Shown: positions 1 through 5,534, counted from the first letter of the stretch. The stretch is DNA of 5,534 nt from Clostridium sp. CAG:632 (GCA_000431515.1 HF991322.1:10080-15613); one strand, 5' to 3'. The notes: generated from the sequence alone by a model not told the origin. Translations and numbers: made by a program.

Positions 1-126
1 TCTCCAATAAATCGTGGCAGAAGAAAGCCGCAGGGAAATATCTGGTATTTTATGGGTCGATATTTATATGTGCCGCTTGCAATGCTCCTGTGCATTGTTG
101 CCCTTGCACTGAAAATTGCATTTTAA
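1..126 (+). CDS. 3' end of a membrane protein gene (partial, unidentified)
   Basis: Frame 1 is open from the window edge to a TAA at 124-126 and encodes the last 41 residues of a protein whose start lies outside the window. The visible part begins with a basic stretch (RGRRKPQG) and ends in a hydrophobic segment (YVPLAMLLCIVALALKIAF), which reads as a C-terminal transmembrane helix finishing almost at the stop codon. I do not recognise the family from so short a tail. Support for a real gene is the sensible basic-then-hydrophobic pattern and the fact that the stop falls exactly 2 bp before the stop of the convergent hydrolase gene. No terminator hairpin with a T-run follows it, so its transcript probably runs into the antisense strand of the neighbour. 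Confidence 0.6.
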   Translation, partial: SPINRGRRKPQGNIWYFMGRYLYVPLAMLLCIVALALKIAF

Positions 127-128
127 GG

Positions 129-860
129 TTACTTATATTTCAGAAACGCTTCTACGGTCTGCCGTCTCTGTTCTTCTCCGGAAATCGTTGCCTGTCCGTC
201 GCCTTTCTGCTCACCGTAGCTTCCGAACTGGGCATGGTTTCCACCCTCGATGCAGATTTCCACGCTTTCCTTTGGGAGCAGATCCCGGCATTCCGCAACC
301 TTATCCATGTTCAGAATGCCATCTTCACTCCCGTAGATTGTCAAAACCGATATATCTGCATCTGATATGTCTTTTGTCGGATATGCCGCGAGCAGCAACA
401 ACCCGTCCACATCTTCTATATGGCTCGCCGCATAATCTGCGATCATGGCTCCACCGAGTGAATGTCCGCCAAAATACCAGGTATCGTAATCATAATCTTC
501 CTGTACATTGCCTGCAAAATGCTTCCCGATAAACGCCATATGAAACGGCATGTCGATCAGGAAGCAGTCGACTCCATTCTCTGCAAACTCCTGCATCAGC
601 GGAGCATAGGCATTCGTTGCAACCCTTGCTCCCGGATAGAAGATCATTGCCTCTGATTCTCCCGGTCCGTCATAAAAGGTCCCGTAATCAAACTTCTCCA
701 CCTTCACCTGTCCCCGGTCACTAAGATAAGCTTCTACATCCACGCTATGGTAATAGGTCATCAGATAGATTCCGACAAAAAACATAAAGATCATGATCGA
801 GCCACCGATATAGCTCCATATTTCCTTCGCTTTTGACGGTTTCTTCTCTTCCTCTTCCAT
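129..860 (-). CDS. Membrane-anchored alpha/beta hydrolase
   Basis: A 243-residue protein of the alpha/beta-hydrolase fold (Abhydrolase_5-like by resemblance). An acidic/basic N-terminus (MEEEEKKPSKAK) precedes one hydrophobic segment at about residues 19-37, so the enzyme is probably tethered with its catalytic domain outside the membrane. Visible catalytic elements are the nucleophile elbow GHSLGG (Ser134), a probable acid in YGSEDG (Asp180) and the histidine in GGNHAQFG (His209). The FYPGA segment near residue 75 probably supplies the oxyanion region. The substrate is unknown; esterase or peptidase-like activity is possible. Start choice: an in-frame GTG at 887 would give 252 residues, but a strong GGAGG (871-875) lies inside that extension, 10 nt before the ATG at 858-860, so the ATG is preferred. 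The gene lies 59 nt after thrS on the same strand with no visible terminator between, so co-transcription is likely. Confidence 0.88.
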   Translation of the reverse strand: MEEEEKKPSKAKEIWSYIGGSIMIFMFFVGIYLMTYYHSVDVEAYLSDRGQVKVEKFDYGTFYDGPGESEAMIFYPGARVATNAYAPLMQEFAENGVDCFLIDMPFHMAFIGKHFAGNVQEDYDYDTWYFGGHSLGGAMIADYAASHIEDVDGLLLLAAYPTKDISDADISVLTIYGSEDGILNMDKVAECRDLLPKESVEICIEGGNHAQFGSYGEQKGDGQATISGEEQRRQTVEAFLKYK

Positions 861-870
861 GCCATTCAAG

Positions 871-875
871 CCTCC
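871..875 (-). promoter_or_regulatory. Ribosome binding site that decides the hydrolase start
   Basis: The minus strand reads GGAGG, then 10 nt, then ATG. This core lies downstream of the alternative GTG at 887. That supports the shorter protein starting at 860, because ribosomes starting at the GTG would have no such site in front of them. Confidence 0.7.
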
Positions 876-919
876 GTAATCTAACACTTTAATTACATGA
901 TATATCCTGTGAAGCAGTC

Positions 920-2683
920 TTACCTTCTTACCTTGTTTTTGATTTCTTCCTTAATTTTCTCAACGAACTCATCTAACGGCATAACAGTTGCATCTTTTTC
1001 ACCATGCAGTTTGTAAGAAACAGTCTTGCCTTCTACCTCATTAAAGCCGATAACCAGAAGATACGGTACCTTCTGAACCTGTGCCTCACGCATACGATAT
1101 CCGAGCTTCTCGGCACGTCCGTCCAGCTCTACTCTGACATCTGCCGCATCCAGTGCATCACATACCTCCTGTGCATATGCCATCAGTTCTTCATTATCTG
1201 TCTTAACCGGCATAACCTTTACCTGTACCGGTGCCAGCCAGGTCGGAAGATTACCCTTGGTCTCCTCCAGAATATATGCCATAAACCGATCCAGCGAACC
1301 TAAGATTGCTCTGTGCAGAACAACCGGTGTCTTCTTCTCGCCATCCTTATCAATATAAGTCAGCTGGAATTTAGCAGGCAGACAGAAGTCTAACTGGCAG
1401 GTTGACAATGTGTATTCATTACCGACTGCAGGCTTTACATTGACATCCAGTTTCGGGCCGTAGAAGGCTGCCTCACCGATCTCCTCGGTGTATTCGATTC
1501 CAAGGTCATTCAATACCTTCCGAAGTGCATCCTCAGCAGTGTTCCACATCTCATCATCATCATGATATTTTACCTTGTTTGCCGGATCACGCAGGGACAG
1601 CACGCAACGATAATCTGTAATACCGAAATCCTTATAAGTGCTGAAGATCAGATCTACTACCTTGGAGAATTCATCCTCGATCTGCTCCGGTGTTACAAAC
1701 AGATGCGCATCATTCTGGCAGAAATGTCTTCCTCTTTCGATTCCCTTTAATGTACCGCTCGCCTCGAACCGGAAATCATGTGCGATCTCACCGATACGGA
1801 TTGGGAGATCCTTATATGAATGCATATGATTTGCATAAATCATCATATGATGCGGACAGTTCATCGGACGGAGAACGAAGGACTCACCCTCAACCTCCAT
1901 AGCCGGGAACATATTCTCCTTATAATGATCCCAGTGACCGGATGTCTTATATAAATTAACCGTACCAACGCAAGGAGTCATTACATGCAGATAGCCTAAC
2001 TTCCGCTCCTTCTGCTTAATATAATTCTCCAGTTCCTGCCAGATCACATAGCCCTTCGGAAGGAACATCGGAAGTCCACGGCCTACCAGATCGTCTACCA
2101 TAAACAGATTCATATCCTTACCGATCTTTCTGTGGTCACGCTCCTTGGCTTCCTCCAACAGCCGCAGATGCTCGTCCAGCTCTTCCGGTGTTGGGAAGCA
2201 GACACCATAAATTCTCTGCAGTACCTTATTATTCTTATCACCCTTCCAGTAAGCTCCGGAATGACGGATCAGCTTAAAGTAACGGCATAATTTTACATTA
2301 TCTACATGCGGACCTCTGCAAAGGTCTGTAAAATCACCCTGCTCATAGCAGGAAATCGTACCATCCTCCAGATTGGAGATCAGGTCTAGCTTATACTCAT
2401 CATCCTTAAACATTTCCATTGCTTCTGCCTTGGAAATCTCTTTCCGCACGATCTTCTTGCCGGTCTTGGCAATCTTCTTCATTTCCTTCTCGATCGCGGC
2501 AAGGTCTGCCTCATCCCGAATAACGTCATCGCCCAGATCCACATCATAGTAGAAGCCCTCTGCTACAACCGGTCCTACCCAGAATTTTGCCTGTGGATAC
2601 AGATGCTTGATTGCCTGTGCCATCAGATGTGCGCAGGAATGATTCAATGTCTTTAACTGTTCATCTTCCTTAAAATTAACCAT
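920..2683 (-). CDS. thrS: Threonyl-tRNA synthetase lacking the TGS domain
   Basis: Class II aminoacyl-tRNA synthetase that charges tRNA-Thr with threonine in the cytoplasm. The 587-residue product begins almost directly in the editing domain; the roughly 60-residue N-terminal TGS domain of the usual ~640-residue enzymes is absent. Editing-site residues are present: H15 and H19 (HSCAH) and C122/H126 (DLCRGPH). The catalytic core shows the expected zinc ligands C276 (MNCPHH), H327 (QNDAHLF) and H457 (LHRAI), motif 2 around FRFEASG (R305) and motif 3 HRAILGSLDRF (R466). The C-terminal anticodon-binding domain covers about 485-580 (EKLGYRMREAQ, VPYLLVIG). The ATG at 2681-2683 has an AAGGAG (2691-2696) at good spacing, and the segment between it and the leader terminator has no room for a TGS domain, so the short form is genuine. 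Expression is controlled by the T-box leader upstream. Confidence 0.97.
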   Translation of the reverse strand: MVNFKEDEQLKTLNHSCAHLMAQAIKHLYPQAKFWVGPVVAEGFYYDVDLGDDVIRDEADLAAIEKEMKKIAKTGKKIVRKEISKAEAMEMFKDDEYKLDLISNLEDGTISCYEQGDFTDLCRGPHVDNVKLCRYFKLIRHSGAYWKGDKNNKVLQRIYGVCFPTPEELDEHLRLLEEAKERDHRKIGKDMNLFMVDDLVGRGLPMFLPKGYVIWQELENYIKQKERKLGYLHVMTPCVGTVNLYKTSGHWDHYKENMFPAMEVEGESFVLRPMNCPHHMMIYANHMHSYKDLPIRIGEIAHDFRFEASGTLKGIERGRHFCQNDAHLFVTPEQIEDEFSKVVDLIFSTYKDFGITDYRCVLSLRDPANKVKYHDDDEMWNTAEDALRKVLNDLGIEYTEEIGEAAFYGPKLDVNVKPAVGNEYTLSTCQLDFCLPAKFQLTYIDKDGEKKTPVVLHRAILGSLDRFMAYILEETKGNLPTWLAPVQVKVMPVKTDNEELMAYAQEVCDALDAADVRVELDGRAEKLGYRMREAQVQKVPYLLVIGFNEVEGKTVSYKLHGEKDATVMPLDEFVEKIKEEIKNKVRR

Positions 2684-2715
2684 TTCGATTCTCCTTTGTC
2701 CTTTCTTCTGAAACT

Positions 2716-2758
2716 AAAAAAGCACCCACAGATATGATTCACATACCTAAGGGTGCTT
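2716..2758 (-). terminator. Regulated intrinsic terminator of the thrS T-box
   Basis: On the minus strand AAGCACCC (2758-2751) pairs with GGGTGCTT (2727-2720). An inner helix AGGTATG/CATATCT closes a TGAAT loop, and a T-run (2721-2716) follows. The 5' arm shares GCACCCTT with the antiterminator, so the two structures exclude each other. This is the attenuation switch expected of a transcriptional T-box. Confidence 0.93.
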
Positions 2759-2958
2759 ATGCACGGTTCCACCTTAATTTTAACTCATGGCCGGTAACGT
2801 CAGCTACACGGTAACGCTTCAAAGCCTGCCGGCTCCTTCTACGCACAGCTCGGGAATGGTCTTCCTGAAACATTTCCATAAACAGCTCTCACCCTGTGCT
2901 GCTCTCTCTGAATGTTCCTGCTCCAGTACTCTTTCCGTCATCGCTTTTTCAATATTAC
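2716..2958 (-). ncRNA. T-box riboswitch leader, threonine type (specifier ACC)
   Basis: A complete T-box leader precedes thrS. Stem I can be folded from GGAA (2936-2933) with TTCC (2856-2853), CTGG (2926-2923) with TCAG (2868-2865), and ACATT (2915-2911) with AATGT (2874-2870). Between the lower two helices lies the specifier loop, with the loop-E signature AGTA (2930-2927) opposite GAA (2864-2862). Just after that GAA, at 2860-2858, is ACC, a threonine codon followed by a purine, which is the expected specifier. The purine-rich AGAGAG segment of distal Stem I is at 2910-2901. The T-box sequence AAGGTGGAACCGTGC lies at 2775-2761. The antiterminator forms from AAGG/CCTT and GTGC/GCAC with the seven-base bulge TGGAACC, which binds the tRNA 3' end. 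Uncharged tRNA-Thr should therefore favour readthrough into thrS. Confidence 0.95.
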
Positions 2959-2964
2959 CTGTGT

Positions 2965-2993
2965 ATTGTACCACGTATATTTTTTTTGTACAA
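2965..2993 (-). promoter_or_regulatory. Sigma-A promoter of thrS
   Basis: The minus strand carries TTGTAC (2993-2988), a 17-nt A-rich spacer, and TACAAT (2970-2965). Both hexamers are close to consensus with ideal spacing. The predicted start of transcription is near 2958, just before Stem I of the T-box. The promoter begins only about 20 bp after the stop codon of the upstream cysteine-rich gene. Confidence 0.85.
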
Positions 2994-3012
2994 TCATTTT
3001 TTCGAAAATCTT

Positions 3013-3450
3013 TTATTCTCCATCCGACTGCAATTCCAGCAGGACCTTCTGACAGGCGCTCTCATCCATCGGCCATCCCAGACTCCCGATGGCCCGGTAA
3101 CAGGCATCCGGCAGTCCTGAATCTTCTGTCGCTTCATTCATCCTACTCAGATAATCGACCGCTATTTTCCGGAGCTGCTCCAAAATCTCCTGCTTGTGCC
3201 GTTTTACAGGTTCTTCACACTCCCAGAAGTGACGCATGTCACAGTCCGCAGTACTTCCGCACGGAGTCTTACAGGTGGCACAATCCGGTGCAATGCGGTT
3301 CTTCTCCTCATGAAGCTCCCGGATGCTCTTCTCATAATCATCCCCGGTCAATGCTCCTGCCACTATCCGGTCTGTATCTGCGGTTTTTCCGTTATTGCTG
3401 ATGGCACCGGTCAGTCCGATCAGTGCACCAAGTACCTCTTCCTGCTTCAT
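3013..3450 (-). CDS. Small cysteine-rich protein, possible metal or Fe-S binder
   Basis: A 145-residue soluble protein with no signal peptide or membrane segment. Residues 1-55 look helical and polar. A cysteine cluster follows, C57-x2-C60-x3-C64-x5-C70, with further cysteines at 78, 117 and 133. The cluster (DCATCKTPCGSTADCDM) could hold zinc or an iron-sulfur centre; this is inferred from spacing only, and I do not recognise a named family with certainty. The C-terminal half is again helical (EILEQLRKIAVDYLSRM). The ATG at 3448-3450 overlaps the TGA of the upstream CrtO-like gene as ATGA, and an AAGGAG (3456-3461) sits just before it, so translational coupling with that membrane protein is likely and the two may share a process. 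Confidence 0.82.
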   Translation of the reverse strand: MKQEEVLGALIGLTGAISNNGKTADTDRIVAGALTGDDYEKSIRELHEEKNRIAPDCATCKTPCGSTADCDMRHFWECEEPVKRHKQEILEQLRKIAVDYLSRMNEATEDSGLPDACYRAIGSLGWPMDESACQKVLLELQSDGE

Positions 3451-4019
3451 TCCTGCTCCTTCTTTTCCCCTTTTTTCTTATCCTTATTCTGCTCCATCCG
3501 GGCGATTTTAATCATCCGGGGACGGTTATAGCGCTGCATGATTACGAAGCAGCCATCCAGACATGCTCCCGCCAGAGATGTGAACATAAATACCCAGAAT
3601 GCACCAAACCAGATGGATGCGACCACCGGAAGAAAACTGAGAATCATGTTCGTTTCATGTACAAGCTCTGCCTGACACATTGCCTGTGCGATCTCATCCC
3701 AGCTATGAAGCTCCGGGTTAAAGGTATCCGGATCAAAGGTCGGCATCTTAGCCTTCCATTTCTTCACCTTTAATCTTCTATATAATCTCTGTTCCCATGT
3801 GTGCGTCCGATACCATTTTCGCATATAATCCGCACGATTCCGTTTCACGATCAGATAGACATACCCCACTAGCAGGCGCATGATAAAATGATAGCAGATG
3901 GTTCCTGCCGTGATTGCCAGTGTTTCCCATACGCCCATGGATGTCTTATAATATAAGAAAAGAAACAAGCCAAACAGCAGCCCTGTTCCTGCCGATATGA
4001 GAATCATGATTCGTTTCAC
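3447..4019 (-). CDS. CrtO-like integral membrane acyltransferase family protein
   Basis: A 190-residue membrane protein with hydrophobic segments at about 4-24, 30-58 and 125-161, the last long enough for two helices, and a strongly basic/acidic C-terminal tail (KDKKKGEKKEQE). The signature QRYNRPR (162-168), the basic VKKWKAKMP segment (85-93), and AELVHE (117-122) match the pattern of glycosyl-4,4'-diaponeurosporenoate acyltransferase (CrtO) of staphylococci. No carotenoid gene is present here, so a carotenoid substrate is not implied; the family is probably broader and the acyl acceptor is unknown. The start is a GTG at 4017-4019, chosen because GGGGAG lies 5 nt upstream; an ATG four codons later is less well placed. 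The gene has its own promoter and overlaps the next gene by 4 nt. Confidence 0.83.
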   Translation of the reverse strand: MKRIMILISAGTGLLFGLFLFLYYKTSMGVWETLAITAGTICYHFIMRLLVGYVYLIVKRNRADYMRKWYRTHTWEQRLYRRLKVKKWKAKMPTFDPDTFNPELHSWDEIAQAMCQAELVHETNMILSFLPVVASIWFGAFWVFMFTSLAGACLDGCFVIMQRYNRPRMIKIARMEQNKDKKKGEKKEQE

Positions 4020-4052
4020 AAGTTCTCCCCCCTTTTACGCAGATTGATTTGC

Positions 4053-4080
4053 ATTTTAATTTCTATACATCCTTTGTCAA
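4053..4080 (-). promoter_or_regulatory. Predicted promoter of the CrtO-like / cysteine-rich gene pair
   Basis: The minus strand has a perfect TTGACA (4080-4075), a 16-nt spacer and TAAAAT (4058-4053), placing transcription start near 4046, about 27 nt before the GTG start. The -35 box lies only about 10 nt beyond the stop of the 65-residue gene. No terminator separates them, so transcripts may come both from this promoter and from further upstream. Confidence 0.75.
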
Positions 4081-4089
4081 TAATTTCTA

Positions 4090-4287
4090 TTAGGTATTTT
4101 CCGGCAACTCCTCCGGCCAGATACTGCCCTCATCCAGATTCTCCTTCCGCAGCCAGTCATCCTCTGCCTCCAGCTGTCTTCGGATACCATTCTCATCTTC
4201 CAGATATACCAGACACTTTAATGTCTCTCCCGGCATCCGTTCTTCACATCCGTAATCTGCTTCCAGAATCTGCTTAATTCTCCACAT
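4090..4287 (-). CDS. Small acidic hypothetical protein
   Basis: A 65-residue protein with 18 Asp/Glu against 8 Lys/Arg and no membrane segment or signal peptide. It opens with WRIKQILEADYGCEERMPGE and contains an EAEDDWLRKENLDEGS segment near residues 40-55. I recall similar short conserved proteins from clostridial genomes but know no function for them. The compact pattern, with a charged hairpin-like middle (LVYLEDENGIRRQLEAED), looks like a small beta-rich domain. The ATG at 4285-4287 is preceded by AAAAGGGGAAG, a usable ribosome binding site. It reads in the same direction as the CrtO-like gene 70 bp further on and is divergent from the TAXI lipoprotein gene. Confidence 0.75.
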   Translation of the reverse strand: MWRIKQILEADYGCEERMPGETLKCLVYLEDENGIRRQLEAEDDWLRKENLDEGSIWPEELPENT

Positions 4288-4372
4288 CGGTTTCTTCCCC
4301 TTTTCATTTCCTGCTTTTTAGTGTACAATTTCATTTAATCTATATATTACTTTAGAAAGGATTCTTACGTCA
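4288..4372. promoter_or_regulatory. Divergent intergenic promoter region
   Basis: This AT-rich 85-bp gap separates the small acidic gene (minus) from the TAXI lipoprotein gene (plus) and must contain both promoters unless one is elsewhere. For the plus strand the best candidate is TGTACA (4322-4327), a short 15-nt spacer and TATATT (4343-4348). It is not ideal and other pairings are possible. I cannot pick a clear promoter for the minus strand. The plus gene has AGAAAGGA ending at 4361, 11 nt before its ATG. No obvious operator palindrome is seen. Confidence 0.45.
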
Positions 4373-5356
4373 ATGAAGAAAAAATTTCTCCTCTCTGTGC
4401 TCTGTATCGGACTGGCTCTTCTGTCCGGATGCGGCAATGGGAAATCCAATATTCGTTTCGGTGCAGCCGGTATCGGCGGTATGTATTATTCATTTGCCTC
4501 CACCTTTGCCGGAATTGTTGCCGGATCCGACTCCGGTTACACGATCGAGGTTAAAAACACGGCCGGTTCAGAAGCGAATCTGCGGCTGCTGTCTGAGAAT
4601 TATATCCAGCTTGCGATTGCTCAAAACGATCTGATCTATGATGCTTATTACGGAACCGGCTCTGCAGATGAGCCGTCCCTCACCGGCTATTCCGCCATCG
4701 CAGGCTTATATCCGGAGGCCTGCCAGCTCGTAGTCCGAAAAGACTCCGCTATCCACAGCATTGATGACCTACAAGGAAAAACCGTCAGCATCGGTGCCAG
4801 CGAGTCCGGAACCGAACGCAATGCACGGCAGATCCTTACGACCAGCGGTCTGACCGATAGCCTGGTCACTACCGTCAATCTGGATTATACCGAGGCAGCT
4901 TCCAGTCTCCGGTCCGGCGAGATCGATGCCTTTTTCTGTACTGCCGGTATCAAAACCACAGTTATCGAGGAACTGACCAGAGAGTGTGACATCCGCCTGA
5001 TCGGCCTTGATGAAAAGCTGCGTAGCCGTTTATGTTCCGCTTATCCGTTCTATTCTGAGTTCACGATTCCGGCCAACACCTATGCCGGACAGACCGAGGA
5101 TATCATGACCTTAAGTGTACAGGCTGTCCTGCTGGCGAATAACCGTCTGTCCGATAGGACTGTACAGGATCTTACAGAGATTCTGTTCGCCCATGCACAG
5201 GAACTGCAGTACAGTGTCGCTGTTGATATGGAGCTGTCAGAAACAGTTGCTGTTTCCAATGTTGGCATTCCATTTCATCCCGGTGCAGCTTCCTATTATG
5301 CAGATCATGGTATTTCTGTAGATACCGGAAAATCCGGAAACAAAACTCAACCATAA
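4373..5356 (+). CDS. TAXI-family solute-binding lipoprotein
   Basis: A 327-residue extracytoplasmic binding protein of the TAXI (TRAP-associated extracytoplasmic immunogenic) family. The N-terminus is a lipoprotein signal peptide: MKKK, a hydrophobic core, and lipobox L17-S18-G19-C20, so the mature protein should be lipid-anchored at Cys20. Family landmarks in order are GGMYY (35-39), TAGSEANLRLL (63-73), IAQNDL (82-87), LQGKTVSIGASESGTE (133-148), DAFFCTAG (185-192) and the C-terminal IPFHPGAASYYADHG (299-313). TAXI proteins usually bind small carboxylates or amino acids such as glutamate and hand them to TRAP membrane subunits. Here the next gene, 13 nt downstream, is gltS-like instead, so the protein probably feeds or assists that carrier. 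The ligand cannot be read from sequence alone. The length is normal and no frameshift is seen. Confidence 0.93.
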   Translation: MKKKFLLSVLCIGLALLSGCGNGKSNIRFGAAGIGGMYYSFASTFAGIVAGSDSGYTIEVKNTAGSEANLRLLSENYIQLAIAQNDLIYDAYYGTGSADEPSLTGYSAIAGLYPEACQLVVRKDSAIHSIDDLQGKTVSIGASESGTERNARQILTTSGLTDSLVTTVNLDYTEAASSLRSGEIDAFFCTAGIKTTVIEELTRECDIRLIGLDEKLRSRLCSAYPFYSEFTIPANTYAGQTEDIMTLSVQAVLLANNRLSDRTVQDLTEILFAHAQELQYSVAVDMELSETVAVSNVGIPFHPGAASYYADHGISVDTGKSGNKTQP

Positions 5357-5369
5357 AGGAAGACATAAC

Positions 5370-5534
5370 ATGAAGATTGAATTAGATATGTATCAGACCC
5401 TGGCCATTGCGGTTCTGGTTCTGATGCTTGGAGCTTTTTTAAAAAAACGAATTTATTTTCTGGAGAAATTCTGCATTCCGTCTCCGGTCATCGGCGGACT
5501 GCTTTTTGCAATTTTCACCTGCATCTGCTACAGT
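5370..5534 (+). CDS. gltS: Sodium/glutamate symporter, GltS family (5' part, runs off the window)
   Basis: The first 55 codons of a gene that continues past the window edge. The translation starts MKIELDMYQTLAIAVLVLML, continues through a basic LKKRIYFLEKF and reaches the IPSPVIGGLLFAI motif. This order (short start, first helix, charged loop, then IP-x-PV-x-GG-L) is typical of the N-terminus of GltS sodium-dependent glutamate carriers. GltS proteins are polytopic secondary transporters of the cytoplasmic membrane, usually about 400 residues. The start ATG is 13 nt after the TAXI lipoprotein stop, and its ribosome binding site (AAAGGAAG, 5355-5360 core) overlaps that TAA, which strongly indicates one operon. 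Substrate specificity beyond the family is not shown by this fragment. Confidence 0.87.
   Translation, partial: MKIELDMYQTLAIAVLVLMLGAFLKKRIYFLEKFCIPSPVIGGLLFAIFTCICYS

Noticed and set aside
79..98. Inverted repeat CAATGC / GCATTG as a terminator.
   Set aside because: The stem is short, lies inside the coding end of the first gene, and no T-run follows on either strand.
861..887. In-frame GTG at 885-887 as the hydrolase start (252 residues).
   Set aside because: The strong GGAGG at 871-875 lies inside this extension and is correctly placed for the ATG at 860; nothing comparable precedes the GTG.
1004..1902. Several plus-strand open frames of 62-99 codons within thrS.
   Set aside because: They are antisense to a well-supported synthetase gene and show no domain, start signal or independent coding character.
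2793..2816. Direct repeat GGTAACG (2793-2799 and 2810-2816) as an operator.
   Set aside because: It falls within the T-box leader between Stem I and the antiterminator, where conserved structural sequence explains it better.
2999..3008. Palindrome TTTTCGAAAA as a terminator of the cysteine-rich gene.
   Set aside because: A 10-base AT-rich palindrome has no room for a proper loop and is too weak for an intrinsic terminator.
2787..3401. A 204-codon open frame on the plus strand.
   Set aside because: It lies antisense to the T-box leader and the cysteine-rich gene, has low-complexity Ser/Pro/His-rich composition, and no recognisable motif or good ribosome binding site.

Overview
The window looks like chromosomal DNA of a Gram-positive, low-to-mid GC anaerobe, most likely a clostridial Firmicute of the Lachnospiraceae type. 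The evidence is a T-box leader on a threonyl-tRNA synthetase gene, strong AGGAGG-like ribosome binding sites, sigma-A style promoters, a lipobox lipoprotein, and protein sequences that resemble gut Clostridia. This assignment comes from family resemblance, not from a database search. No rRNA, tRNA, CRISPR array, insertion sequence or phage gene is visible.

Layout. Positions 1-126 hold the 3' end of a plus-strand gene for a membrane protein. It converges, with only 2 bp between stop codons, on a long run of minus-strand genes. Read in their own direction (right to left), these are: a 65-residue acidic protein (4090-4287); an integral membrane protein of the CrtO-like acyltransferase family (3447-4019) with its own promoter; a 145-residue cysteine-rich protein that overlaps it by 4 nt (3013-3450); a promoter and complete T-box riboswitch (about 2716-2993); thrS (920-2683), whose product lacks the usual N-terminal TGS domain; and a membrane-anchored alpha/beta hydrolase (129-860).

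From an 85-bp divergent intergenic region (4288-4372), a plus-strand operon runs out of the window. It starts with a TAXI-family solute-binding lipoprotein (4373-5356). Thirteen bases later comes the start of a gltS-type sodium/glutamate symporter gene (5370 to beyond 5534).

How the parts work together. The T-box should read threonyl-tRNA charging (specifier ACC) and let thrS, and perhaps the co-directional hydrolase, be transcribed when threonine is short. The CrtO-like and cysteine-rich genes look translationally coupled. The most interesting point is the TAXI-gltS pair. TAXI proteins normally deliver substrate to TRAP transporter membrane subunits, but here the next gene is a GltS-type carrier, which is usually thought to work without a binding protein. 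This suggests a two-component, binding-protein-assisted glutamate or related uptake system.
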